DNA of 64,000 nt from Sulfurospirillum cavolei (GTDB lineage Bacteria > Campylobacterota > Campylobacteria > Campylobacterales > Sulfurospirillaceae). Of the stretch, positions 54,130 through 62,623 are shown in pieces; within the stretch, counting starts at the first letter, position 1, and the number at the start of each line of letters is the position of its first letter. The notes beneath the pieces are model-generated. The model worked only from the letters and a program-made list of their open reading frames with translations, was not told the DNA's origin and made no database searches. The DNA is taken from NCBI RefSeq assembly GCF_001548055.1, contig NZ_AP014724.1:1302001-1366000 (forward strand), given 5' to 3'. Both the position numbers and the translations under genes were made by a program.

Positions 54130-55002
54130 CTAAGCACTGATGTTGTTTTGTAACAAGTATCTATTTTCAAAATCTACCGGAGATAAATAGCCATTACTTG
54201 AGTGTAACCTCTGTCTATTGTAAAACACTTCAATATATTCAAATATTGCTTGATTGGCTTGGCTCCTTGTTTCAAATTTCATGTGATGTGTCAGTTCGGT
54301 TTTTAGCGAGTGAAAAAAACTCTCAGCAACAGCATTATCGTAACAGTTTCCCTTAGCACTCATACTCTGAACGATGCCATATTCCTTAAGTAAGGCTTTG
54401 TGAGCATCAGAAGCATATTGACTGCCGCGATCGGTATGCCAGATAACACCATGAGGAGGATTACGCTTTTTAAGTGCCATAAATAAAGCATCATTGACAA
54501 GCATGGAACTCATATGTGTATCCATAGACCACCCGATGACTCTTCTCGAATATAAATCAATTACAACCGCTAAATACAGCCACCCTTCTTGTGTCGGAAT
54601 ATAGGTGATATCGCCCACATACATTTGATCGGGCGTTGATGTATAAAAGTCTTGTTGTATTCGATTAGGGGCAATGGCATACGTATGATTGGAATTGGTG
54701 GTAAGCACTCTAAAACGACGTTTATTGCGACAACTGAGTCCTAATTTTTTCATAATCCTTGCAATTCGTCTACGAGAAACGATCAAGCCATAGAGTTGCT
54801 CAAGTCTTTTTTTTAGACGACGCGTGCCATAGGTTTGATAGGTTCCAAGAAAAATATCCTTGATCATCGTATTTAAAAAAGTATCTTCTTGTTTTTCAAT
54901 ACGAAGCCATCGATAATAACAGTTCCTTGATACCTCTAATATATGACACATTGATGCAACATTGAATTCGTTGCAATGCTCTTTGATCCAGGCGTACTTC
55001 AA
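54130..55002 (-). CDS. IS3-family OrfB (DDE transposase), copy 2
   Basis: 290 residues, identical in translation to OrfB of copy 1, with the D-D-E residues intact. Overlaps orfA by 4 bases. Confidence 0.92.
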   Translation of the reverse strand: MKYAWIKEHCNEFNVASMCHILEVSRNCYYRWLRIEKQEDTFLNTMIKDIFLGTYQTYGTRRLKKRLEQLYGLIVSRRRIARIMKKLGLSCRNKRRFRVLTTNSNHTYAIAPNRIQQDFYTSTPDQMYVGDITYIPTQEGWLYLAVVIDLYSRRVIGWSMDTHMSSMLVNDALFMALKKRNPPHGVIWHTDRGSQYASDAHKALLKEYGIVQSMSAKGNCYDNAVAESFFHSLKTELTHHMKFETRSQANQAIFEYIEVFYNRQRLHSSNGYLSPVDFENRYLLQNNISA

Positions 55003-55316
55003 TGAGCTTCGTTTGCGAAGAACGCCGCTGCCTTTTTTAAGATATCTCTTTCCATCTTTAAACGGGCATTCTCTTTACGCAAGCGCTTGTTCTCTTCTTC
55101 CACGCTCTCTTTGGCATGATGGTTGATTGAAGAACGTACAATCATTGGAGATTCCAAATGATGCTTCTGACGATATTGACGTAACCATGCATATAAAGTC
55201 TTCTCACTCATCCCCAACTCTTTGGCAATTACCATCGCAGATTTCTCACTGTTTAATGCCAACTGTATCGCTGAATCTTTAAATTCTTGGGTATATCTTT
55301 GTACTCTCCCTGACAT
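54999..55316 (-). CDS. IS3-family OrfA, copy 2
   Basis: 105 residues, identical in translation to OrfA of copy 1, including the A6G slippery run near its 3' end. Confidence 0.9.
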   Translation of the reverse strand: MSGRVQRYTQEFKDSAIQLALNSEKSAMVIAKELGMSEKTLYAWLRQYRQKHHLESPMIVRSSINHHAKESVEEENKRLRKENARLKMERDILKKAAAFFANEAH

Positions 55317-55415
55317 ACGTTTATCCTCTTTATGATTTACAGAAATTCTATCATCTCTGTGTATCATTTAGTGTAACCAGATCACCTTTACATGTAAAGA
55401 GTATGTGTTACTATC

Positions 55416-55625
55416 TCATTTTGGATTAATTTTATCTATCTGCTCTTGTGCTATTTTGCCTTTAAAGAAGATAAACTGGCAGAGTCTATCTGTCCTACTC
55501 ACACACCAAACATGGTGACGATAGCTCATATTGCTCTAAAAGTCGGCACCGGCATAGAAAACAACAGCCCATGCATCAGTGGTTTTGCCCGTATGCGTGT
55601 AAGAGAAGATCGATAATAGCACGAC
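55416..55625 (-). pseudogene. decayed Lcl/DUF1566 C-terminal fragment
   Basis: On the minus strand a frame reads SYTHTGKTTDAWAVVFYAGADF, stop, SNMSYRHHVWCVSRTDRL, ending at 55416. The spacing of DAW.V.FY and Y..WCV resembles the C-terminal domain of Lcl/DUF1566 surface proteins. An upstream frameshift (ESCYYRSS in another frame) and the internal stop show that it is dead. About 175 bases between here and 55802 hold nothing recognisable. Confidence 0.5.
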
Positions 55626-55801
55626 TCAGTAGCTTCTCCTTCTGCGATTATAACGTTATTTTATCTTTTCCCCGTTATACAATGCGTTATTTTACTTTAT
55701 TAGCTAAACTCCGTACACGCTTTTAAGCTCTAGTGTCACGCTTTCCATGCCAAATACAAAGTACAGGTAATGATTTCATCGTCAAAATTCCCAGTTCAGC
55801 C

Positions 55802-56761
55802 TTACTGTTCAAACTTATTTTTGATAATTTTGTATGTTTTTTCATGGGCATAGCGTCTTGCAAATTCTATAGGTGTGTAACTGTTGGTCTCATAACGACG
55901 AAGCCCTATAGGCTTTTCAGCCACCTCAATGGGCTCATTTAAAAAGGTCTCGCATTCTTTACATGTAAAGAGTTGTTCGAGTGTTTGCGTGCAGTTAAAT
56001 TTTATCGCCTCGATGTAGAGTTGTTTGAGCTCTTTGACATCCATTGAGTCGTCCAAAAGTGACTTCTTGGCTACGGTTTGAAGAGAAGCTAACTGTTGGT
56101 GAAGCGAAGATAAGAGTGTCTCTTTTTGGGCACTTTGCAAGTTTTGTTCTAAAAAGGAGACGATATGTTGCGCATTGAGCACATCTTCTTGCGCGATGCA
56201 ATGCTGCTTTGTTAAGCGTTTTATATCTTCTTCAAGTGCCTTGGTTAAAGAGCCTTCAGATATTTCACACTTTTTTTCAAAAAAAAGCGCAAGCGTGGAG
56301 GGTTCTTCTTCATACATCTTGGTTACCAATGCTTCGGGTGTTTGCATACCTGCTATCTGTGTGGCACGCATCACTTCATCGTTTTGAAGGGCTTGCAAGA
56401 TCTTTTCATAGCGTTCTTGGTGCGCTTTAAGCGTTGCTAGAGACTCTTCGATGTTTTTGTGTACGGTATCGTTAAATGCCGCATCACTCTTTTTTTCATC
56501 GACAACGTCTTTAAGGCGTTTTGCTTGTTTGAGAAGATGCTCGTAGGTGCTTTTAGGCATAACGACGCTCGAAGTTTCCTTTTTTAAGCTTCCCAAAGAC
56601 ATTTTTATAAACATAACGCGTGCAAGCTCCTCTTCACCTTGTTTGGTTTCTTCAGCACTGGGCTTAGGAACTTCCACTTTAGGGCTAGGAGAGACAAATA
56701 AGAGGTCTAATACGATTACCACGGCACCAAGCCCTAGTACAAATTTATAGAGGTCTGTCAT
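55802..56761 (-). CDS. membrane-anchored coiled-coil protein, unknown
   Basis: A 319-residue protein with an N-terminal membrane anchor (about 5-23) and long charged helical regions. Its end (TNSYTPIEFARRYAHEKTYKIIKNKF) looks like a single ankyrin-type repeat; a CxxC (TCKEC) precedes it. No family recognised. It contains a TTACATGTAA (55959-55968). Confidence 0.65.
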   Translation of the reverse strand: MTDLYKFVLGLGAVVIVLDLLFVSPSPKVEVPKPSAEETKQGEEELARVMFIKMSLGSLKKETSSVVMPKSTYEHLLKQAKRLKDVVDEKKSDAAFNDTVHKNIEESLATLKAHQERYEKILQALQNDEVMRATQIAGMQTPEALVTKMYEEEPSTLALFFEKKCEISEGSLTKALEEDIKRLTKQHCIAQEDVLNAQHIVSFLEQNLQSAQKETLLSSLHQQLASLQTVAKKSLLDDSMDVKELKQLYIEAIKFNCTQTLEQLFTCKECETFLNEPIEVAEKPIGLRRYETNSYTPIEFARRYAHEKTYKIIKNKFEQ

Positions 56762-57000
56762 TTATTTATCTTTTTTGTATTATTTCGATGTGTTCAAATG
56801 CATCGATAAGCGTTTAGACATATTCTTGTTTATACGCTTTATGCACATATGAAAGATATTTCCGCCTATACTGCCACCCATTCTATAACTGCTTATTTCG
56901 AGTCTTGATGCAAACCTGTCGTATTTTTCATTTTTTTGTGTGATGATTACTCTGTATCTCCAACACAAAGTACCTTATCTTTAATCATGCCGTTTTTTGC

Positions 57001-57006
57001 TATAAT
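57001..57006 (+). promoter_or_regulatory. -10 box of the bpt operon
   Basis: TTTTTTGC followed by TATAAT is the typical housekeeping promoter form of Campylobacter and relatives. Transcription would start near 57013, about 29 bases before the small coiled-coil gene. Confidence 0.65.
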
Positions 57007-57041
57007 CCAAACTTATTTTAGCTATAGACAAGGACTTTACA

Positions 57042-57212
57042 ATGCAAAATGCGTTGTTTGACGATTTAAAATCGATCAAAGAGAAGATGAATCAAGATGA
57101 AAAAATCAATCAAGAAAAGCTTATAGAAGCGCAAAAGCAAGAAAAGGAAAAAAAATTGCAAGCGCAATTTGAGACTTTTATGAAAACTTCGGGCGTTAAA
57201 AAACTCCACTGA
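57042..57212 (+). CDS. small coiled-coil protein before bpt, 56 residues
   Basis: ATG after AAGGA, then 56 codons: FDDLKSIKEKMNQDEKINQEK followed by a Lys/Glu/Gln-rich heptad region. Ends 2 bases before bpt, so the two are co-transcribed. It looks like a soluble helical protein of unknown role; the good promoter and spacing argue that it is real. Confidence 0.65.
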   Translation: MQNALFDDLKSIKEKMNQDEKINQEKLIEAQKQEKEKKLQAQFETFMKTSGVKKLH

Positions 57213-57214
57213 TT

Positions 57215-57940
57215 ATGGCATTACACTCACGTATGATCGAATTTTCGACCTTAGAGACGTCTTGTTCTTACTTGGACGGATGTAAAACGCGTATGGAATA
57301 CAAATACATCGAAAACGCGACTTCAGAACTCAATCAAGCTCTGGTTGAACGGGGTTGGAGACGTTTTGGACATTATTATTCCAGACCGCAATGCTCGCAT
57401 TGCAAGGCATGTTTAAGCCTTCGTATCGATGTTCGAAATTATCAATTTTCACGCTCCGCAAAACGGACTTTTAAAAAAGCCGAGGGGATACGTTACGTGA
57501 TTCAAGTGCCGAGTATTAGCAACGAACATCTAGAACTCTACGATAAATACCATCGTTTTATGGAACAAAAACGTGGCTGGCGATACTACTACCTCAAACC
57601 GCAAAGCTACCACGAACTTTATGTTAGCGGCGCGCAGGATTTCGGTAAAGAGGTACTTTATTTTTACGAAGACAAATTGATCGGTGTGGATTTGATCGAC
57701 TTTTTGGATGACGGGATCTCCTCGATTTACTTTTTTTACGATCCCGATTTTGCCCATCTTTCGCTAGGACGCCTTTCGATTTACGAACAATTAATTTTGG
57801 CAAAAGAGTACGGTTTAGAGTGGATTTATTTAGGATATTACGTTGAAAACTGCCAAAGTTTAAAATACAAAGGAAACTATCGTCCTTATCAGATTTTACA
57901 AGGAAACCCCAAAATAGACGAGGATGCTATCTGGCTTTAA
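57215..57940 (+). CDS. bpt: Asp/Glu leucyl(arginyl)-tRNA-protein transferase
   Basis: A 241-residue aminoacyl-tRNA-protein transferase of the N-degron pathway, which attaches Leu (Bpt) to N-terminal Asp or Glu so that ClpS/ClpP can degrade the protein. Family markers: SYLDGCKTRMEYKYIE, ERGWRRFGHYYSRPQC, CKACLSLRIDV, and SIYFFYDPDFAHLSLGRLSIYEQL. Length is normal. Bpt rather than eukaryotic Ate1 is chosen by size. Confidence 0.88.
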   Translation: MALHSRMIEFSTLETSCSYLDGCKTRMEYKYIENATSELNQALVERGWRRFGHYYSRPQCSHCKACLSLRIDVRNYQFSRSAKRTFKKAEGIRYVIQVPSISNEHLELYDKYHRFMEQKRGWRYYYLKPQSYHELYVSGAQDFGKEVLYFYEDKLIGVDLIDFLDDGISSIYFFYDPDFAHLSLGRLSIYEQLILAKEYGLEWIYLGYYVENCQSLKYKGNYRPYQILQGNPKIDEDAIWL

Positions 57941-57952
57941 AAACTTGGAATC

Positions 57953-57967
57953 TTTTTTGCTTAAGAT
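57953..57967 (+). promoter_or_regulatory. promoter of the J-domain gene
   Basis: TTTTTTGC directly followed by TTAAGAT resembles the campylobacterotal extended -10 element, 30 bases before the ATG at 57997, which has AAAGGAG. Confidence 0.45.
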
Positions 57968-57996
57968 GCATATCTGAATGCAAAAAGGAGAGCTCG

Positions 57997-58827
57997 ATGC
58001 ACTGCTGCCTTACTCACGATATGCTTGCCGTTACAATTCAAGAAGATGCAAAGACGTTTTATTTTCTACAAAATATCGCCGCTAAAAATTTCACGAAAAA
58101 AATCGGGCGCAAAGAAAAAATGATTATTTTTAAAGAACCCGAAGAGACGGTTCAGCGTCGTTATTTTCTAAAACTTATCTCTAAAATTTACTTGCGCGAG
58201 CATAATGATCAAATGCAAGCAAGCATCATCGAAAACGCTATCGATAAAAGCATCAAAATTTCACTTTTAAAACCCAATCAAGTCATTCAAAAAATGTCGA
58301 TTCGCATCGCTATTGAAGACAATTATGCCGTTATTTTCGATTTGGGTTCGCACAATACGCTTTTCGCATCTTACTTAAAAAGCTATTTTAAAGATCACCT
58401 CGTCAGAATACGCCCTAAAAACGGGACGATTACGCTCTATCCCAATTCCGATCAAACCGCCGTGCTTTTAGACAAACTTTTGGCGCAAAAGGAGCTTTTC
58501 GGCTCTTACGTCGAATTTCATTACGATCGAGCGCATTATGAAGCCTACACACGAACTCTGATGGCGAAAAAAATCCGCCGTAACCGTCACAATGCCCTCT
58601 TCTCGCTCTTGGAAGACTATTTCGGTATTTTAGGGTGTAAAATAGAAGATTCATTCGAGATCGTTCGTAGTAACTACTTGGCGTTAGTGAAAAAATACCA
58701 TCCCGATAGTTGCGGACTTTACGACGGAGACTTACATGTCAAATACGTTGCAAAGTTTCAAGAGGTGCAAACGGCATACGAAATGGTCAAAATGCACTTT
58801 CAAAACTCCGAGCGTTGCATCGCCTAG
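57997..58827 (+). CDS. J-domain protein with C-terminal J domain
   Basis: A 276-residue cytosolic protein. The J domain lies at the end (about 205-270): LLEDYFGILGC, then SNYLALVKKYHPDSCG with the HPD motif. The first about 200 residues have no recognised domain. J-domain proteins stimulate DnaK ATPase; the N-terminal region presumably selects a client. It overlaps the convergent rpoN gene by 4 bases. Confidence 0.75.
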   Translation: MHCCLTHDMLAVTIQEDAKTFYFLQNIAAKNFTKKIGRKEKMIIFKEPEETVQRRYFLKLISKIYLREHNDQMQASIIENAIDKSIKISLLKPNQVIQKMSIRIAIEDNYAVIFDLGSHNTLFASYLKSYFKDHLVRIRPKNGTITLYPNSDQTAVLLDKLLAQKELFGSYVEFHYDRAHYEAYTRTLMAKKIRRNRHNALFSLLEDYFGILGCKIEDSFEIVRSNYLALVKKYHPDSCGLYDGDLHVKYVAKFQEVQTAYEMVKMHFQNSERCIA

Positions 58828-60095
58828 CGCGTTAACATGTAAAGTTTTTTACGTTCGGACGAACTGGCGATATTGAACTGTTGGCGGTATTTGGTAATCG
58901 TGCGACGCACCATTTTGATGTTAAATTTCTCTTCAATCATTTCCAGCAACTTAAGATCGCTCATCGGTTTTATGCGACTTTCGTTTTTAACCAACTCTAA
59001 CATGTAGTCTTTAATGGCGCTATTGGAAATATCTTCGTCCAAAGCGGTCGCAAAAAATTGTTTTAATGCGATGACACCGCGACTGCATGAGAGATATTTA
59101 CCGGCAATCGCACGCGAAATCGTCGAAGGATTGCGCCCCAAATCGTCCGCCAAATCTTTCAGTTTCATCGGTTTAATGGCTTTTCCGAAGAAAAAATCGT
59201 ATTGGTATTCGACGATCATCAGGCCGATTTTATACAGTGTGGCTTTACGCATTTCAAGCGCATCGATCAGGTCTTTGGCATCTTTGATTTTCTGCGAAAC
59301 GAAGCTGTGGCTTTCGTCCATGCCTTCCGTATCGATGATGATCTCGGGATAATAGGCGTCGTTTAAGCGCACCTCAATCGCACCGTCGTTTTCATAGATA
59401 AAAATATCGGGGATAATCTCTCGTTCGTCTTCTAAAAAATCGATGGCGGGAGGGTTGCGAAAACGCTGAATAATGCTAAGTGCTTCATGAAATAAAGGCT
59501 CTTTACTCATGGATTCGATCGCTTCAAAATGGACGATAAGATTTTCAACAACCTCGTAGAGTTCATTTTCAAGCGTGAGGTCTTGGAGTTGAAATAAAAA
59601 CGCCTCTTTGACGTCAACCGCGCCGATTCCCAAAGGTTCAAGATAAGCAAAGCGTTGTCTGATTTTTTCGACTTCGGACATCGATACGTTCAATTTGTGT
59701 GCAATATCGTGTAGAGCCTGAGCTTCGAAATAGCCTTCACAATTGATATTTTCAATGATTTCATAAGCAATATTTTGCGATTTTTCCGTCGGAAAAAGCG
59801 GCGGATTGATCTGCTCGAACAAAGCCTCGTAGAGTGATTTTTTATAAAGCGTTAACGCTTCGATGGTATCCGAAACCGACGTTTTAGAGGCATGTTGAAA
59901 AAAGCTCTTTTTTTCGAACTTTTTTTCGGGAACTTCGCATCCGGATCGAATATGAATCAACGGATTTTCTTGCACGAACGGCTCGAGCGTTTCGGTTAAA
60001 GTATCAAGATTGGCTTGTAAAATGGGCAGCCAACCTCTCAGGGTTGAGGAGAATTTTTGTTTGGCGGTCTGTGTAGCGTTGACCCTAAGTTTCAC
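58824..60095 (-). CDS. rpoN: RNA polymerase sigma-54 factor
   Basis: A 423-residue RpoN. The glutamine/leucine-rich region I (ATQTAKQKFSSTLRGWLPILQ...) interacts with activators; a core-binding domain follows; then an HTH (KLKDLADDLGRNPSTISRAIAGKYL) and the RpoN box (VRRTITKYRQQF) that reads the -24 element. In Campylobacterota it directs middle flagellar genes, and flgL in this window has a matching promoter. Last gene of the S4-trpD-tsaE-lptB-rpoN operon. Confidence 0.93.
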   Translation of the reverse strand: MKLRVNATQTAKQKFSSTLRGWLPILQANLDTLTETLEPFVQENPLIHIRSGCEVPEKKFEKKSFFQHASKTSVSDTIEALTLYKKSLYEALFEQINPPLFPTEKSQNIAYEIIENINCEGYFEAQALHDIAHKLNVSMSEVEKIRQRFAYLEPLGIGAVDVKEAFLFQLQDLTLENELYEVVENLIVHFEAIESMSKEPLFHEALSIIQRFRNPPAIDFLEDEREIIPDIFIYENDGAIEVRLNDAYYPEIIIDTEGMDESHSFVSQKIKDAKDLIDALEMRKATLYKIGLMIVEYQYDFFFGKAIKPMKLKDLADDLGRNPSTISRAIAGKYLSCSRGVIALKQFFATALDEDISNSAIKDYMLELVKNESRIKPMSDLKLLEMIEEKFNIKMVRRTITKYRQQFNIASSSERKKLYMLTR

Positions 60096-60110
60096 TCCTC
60101 TCTCCTAAAA

Positions 60111-60833
60111 TTAAAATCGAAAATCTTCGCCGAGATAATAGGTCTTCACCAGTTTATTTTGCGCCACTTCTTCACTACTACCGCTGGCAAGGAGAGTTCC
60201 GTCTTTGATGACGTAAGCACGATCGCAAATAGCAAGCGTCTCTCGTACGTTGTGATCGGTAATCAAAACGCCGATATTGAGTTTTGCCAACTCTTCAACG
60301 ATACTTTGAATATCCGCGACCGCCAAAGGGTCAACGCCCGCAAAAGGTTCGTCCAAAAGCAAAAATTTGGGATGTAACACTAAAGAGCGAGCGATTTCGC
60401 ATCGGCGTCGTTCACCGCCGCTAAGGCTCACGCCGTTACGTTTACGAATCGGTTCGATGTTTAAAAGATTTAAGAGTTCTTCGACGCGTTTAGCGGCCTC
60501 TTCTTTATTGCTGTAAACAATCTCCGCCGCAAGCATAATGTTCTCTTCCACGCTTAAATCTTTAAAAATACTTGATTCTTGCGGCAAGTAGCCGATACCT
60601 TGTTTGGCTCTGACATGTAAGGGAATATGCGTCACGTCTTGGTTATCGAAATAAACCGCACCCGAAGTCGGTTCTATCAAGCCGCAAATCATATAAAACA
60701 TCGTCGTCTTTCCGGCTCCGTTAGGTCCTAAAAGTCCGACGACTTCGCCGCTTTTGACATCAAGGGAGACGCCTTTGATGATCGGCGTTTTTTTAATTAC
60801 TTTTTCAAGTTTTTCTACTTTAAGCGTATGCAT
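60111..60833 (-). CDS. lptB: LPS export ATP-binding protein LptB
   Basis: A 240-residue ABC ATPase: Walker A GPNGAGKTT, signature LSGGERRR, Walker B LLLDEPFAGVDP, H-loop ITDHNVRETL. It drives LPS extraction with LptFG. The lptB-rpoN order is common in proteobacteria. Overlaps tsaE by 14 bases. Confidence 0.93.
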   Translation of the reverse strand: MHTLKVEKLEKVIKKTPIIKGVSLDVKSGEVVGLLGPNGAGKTTMFYMICGLIEPTSGAVYFDNQDVTHIPLHVRAKQGIGYLPQESSIFKDLSVEENIMLAAEIVYSNKEEAAKRVEELLNLLNIEPIRKRNGVSLSGGERRRCEIARSLVLHPKFLLLDEPFAGVDPLAVADIQSIVEELAKLNIGVLITDHNVRETLAICDRAYVIKDGTLLASGSSEEVAQNKLVKTYYLGEDFRF

Positions 60834-61245
60834 GTATGTTTACCTTATAGGTTCGTTGATCGTTTTTTTCTTCAATATCAAGCGTGCCGTAAGCAATGCC
60901 TAAACGCCCTAACAGGGCTTCAAAATCCGACATGGCCCATTCGATCAGATGGTATCCGCGGCTATCGAGTTTTTCGATCAAACCGCTTTTGACGAATCCA
61001 TCCGTACCGCATTGGTAAATGTCGTAATGAAACAAACGGTTTTCATATTCGTGCAAAATGGAAAAGGTCGGCGAAGAGACGGGTTCGCGAATGCCTAAAA
61101 CGGCGGCAAACGTTTGAACAAACGTCGTTTTTCCGCTTGCCAAACCGCCTCGAAGCAATAAAATCCCCTCTTCTCCCATTTGCTCTCTAATCGTTTGCGC
61201 CAGTGCCTTAAGCCCCGTCACGTCACATGTCGTTTCGTACGTCAT
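60820..61245 (-). CDS. tsaE: tRNA t6A biosynthesis ATPase TsaE
   Basis: A 141-residue TsaE: Walker A LRGGLASGKTTF, SSPTFSILHEY and FHYDIYQ motifs. With TsaB and TsaD it transfers threonylcarbamoyl to A37 of ANN-decoding tRNAs. Start overlaps the trpD stop as ATGA. Confidence 0.92.
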   Translation of the reverse strand: MTYETTCDVTGLKALAQTIREQMGEEGILLLRGGLASGKTTFVQTFAAVLGIREPVSSPTFSILHEYENRLFHYDIYQCGTDGFVKSGLIEKLDSRGYHLIEWAMSDFEALLGRLGIAYGTLDIEEKNDQRTYKVNIHAYA

Positions 61246-62225
61246 ACTAAATACGAGAGTTTAATAATTTCGCCGAGCTTATCCCACGCTTGTTTGCTTG
61301 CAAGTGCCGCATCCATCATTTCGATACCTTCTTGAATATCTCTGGCTTTGGAATCGACGACCAAAGCGCATGCACCGTTTAGTAACACAACATCGCGCTT
61401 AGGACCTTTTTCTTCGTTTTTCAAAATAGCCCGCGTAATATCGGCGTTATGATCGCTATCGCCGCCTTGAATCGATTCCAAAGAGGCCGATTTAAAGCCG
61501 TAAGCTTGAGGATCGATTTCGCCTTGGCTTATCTGCGTATTTTCAATCATCATATAAAACGTAGGAGCAGACATCCCGACTTCGTCCAAACCGTCAAGCG
61601 AACTTAACACCATACTTTTTTGCGTACCGAGTGCTTGTAAAGCTTTACTAAAACGTTCGACGTAATCGACGTGAAAGACGCCGACGACTTGTTTTTGCGC
61701 ATTCGCGGGATTGGCAAGCGGTCCTAACATGTTAAAAATCGTTCGATGCGGCAGTGAGCGACGAATCGGCATAATGTGTTTCATGCACGGATGATGGTTC
61801 ATCGCAAACATAAAAACAAAACCGCACTCTTGAAGCATTTTAACCTGTTTTTCGGGCGTTAAATTTAAATTGAGCCCGAGCGATCTTAAAACATCGGCAC
61901 TTCCCGATAAACTCGTTGCCGAACCGCTACCGTGCTTGGCGACTTTGCAACCGAGCGCACTTAAAACGATAGAGGTTGTGGTCGAGATATTGAACGTACC
62001 GCTTTTATCTCCTCCCGTTCCGACAATATCGATGATTTCGGTTTTTAAATCGTGTGGAATGTCGAGTTTAACGCTGTGTTCGCGCATCACTTTTGCCGCG
62101 GCGGCAATCTCTTCAAAGCTTTCTCCCCGATGGTAAAGCTCGACTAAAAAACGCGCGGCTTCTTCGCTTGAAAGCTGATTTTCAAACAACGCGTTAAACG
62201 CTTCGTATGCCTCTTGATAATTCAT
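61242..62225 (-). CDS. trpD: anthranilate phosphoribosyltransferase
   Basis: A 327-residue TrpD, second step of tryptophan synthesis from chorismate. PRPP loop VGTGGDKSGTFNIST, the KHGSGSATSLSGSADVL segment (where many family members have KHGNR) and the LGPLANPA motif. It stands apart from other trp genes, within a mixed operon; overlaps the S4 gene (ATGA). Confidence 0.9.
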   Translation of the reverse strand: MNYQEAYEAFNALFENQLSSEEAARFLVELYHRGESFEEIAAAAKVMREHSVKLDIPHDLKTEIIDIVGTGGDKSGTFNISTTTSIVLSALGCKVAKHGSGSATSLSGSADVLRSLGLNLNLTPEKQVKMLQECGFVFMFAMNHHPCMKHIMPIRRSLPHRTIFNMLGPLANPANAQKQVVGVFHVDYVERFSKALQALGTQKSMVLSSLDGLDEVGMSAPTFYMMIENTQISQGEIDPQAYGFKSASLESIQGGDSDHNADITRAILKNEEKGPKRDVVLLNGACALVVDSKARDIQEGIEMMDAALASKQAWDKLGEIIKLSYLV

Positions 62226-62470
62226 TTTAGTTCCCTTACGTAGTCGTTTTGTTGGGTTTTGGGTATGGTTTTGGTTTGCGGCAATTGCACGACTTCGTAT
62301 CGAACGGAGCGTTCAAGATAAGCCACGGTGATAATATCGCCTACTTTAACGTCTTTAGCGGGTTTGGCCGTTACGCCGTTAATGCTGACGACGCCGTTTT
62401 TACACATATCTTCGGAAACGGCTCTTCGTTTCGTAATATTGACGCTGTTTAAAAATTTATCGATTCGCAT
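62222..62470 (-). CDS. S4-domain RNA-binding protein (HslR-like)
   Basis: An 82-residue S4 domain: MRIDKFLNSVNITKRRAVSEDMCKNGVVSINGVTAKPAKDVKVGDIITV. Related to heat-shock protein Hsp15 (HslR), which binds stalled 50S subunits. ATG 62470 is used since the longer frame is not supported by a ribosome site. First gene of the minus-strand operon; divergent from argG. Confidence 0.82.
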   Translation of the reverse strand: MRIDKFLNSVNITKRRAVSEDMCKNGVVSINGVTAKPAKDVKVGDIITVAYLERSVRYEVVQLPQTKTIPKTQQNDYVRELK

Positions 62471-62623
62471 CTTTCTTCCTTGATTTAACGTCCATTCTAG
62501 CAAAAGAATATTTAAATTTGGTTTTTGAGCTTGACCGCCAAATCGCCCCTAGAGCATAAGCAAAGTTTTTATAAAGTTGCGCTACTATCACGAAATTCTA
62601 TTAATTTTATGAGGATTCGTACG

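Larger units (their letters stand above)
54090..55384 (-). mobile_element. IS3-family insertion sequence, copy 2 (1295 bases)
   Basis: Same length as copy 1 (14782-16076) and identical in its encoded proteins, opposite orientation. Ends TGATCTG (54090) and CAGATCA (55384). No target duplication: flanks are ...GAAGAG and CCTTT.... It marks the right limit of recognisable phage DNA. Confidence 0.92.

Noticed and set aside
55404-55440. GTGTTACTATC...ATTTT resembles the phage left-end sequence in inverse, a possible right end
   Set aside because: The stretch overlaps the end of the decayed Lcl-like coding fragment, needs gaps to align, lacks a CA terminus at the right place and is AT-rich enough for chance similarity.
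56780-56968. Minus-strand 62-codon frame
   Set aside because: No ribosome site or plausible protein features; it lies in the intergenic stretch upstream of the coiled-coil protein gene.
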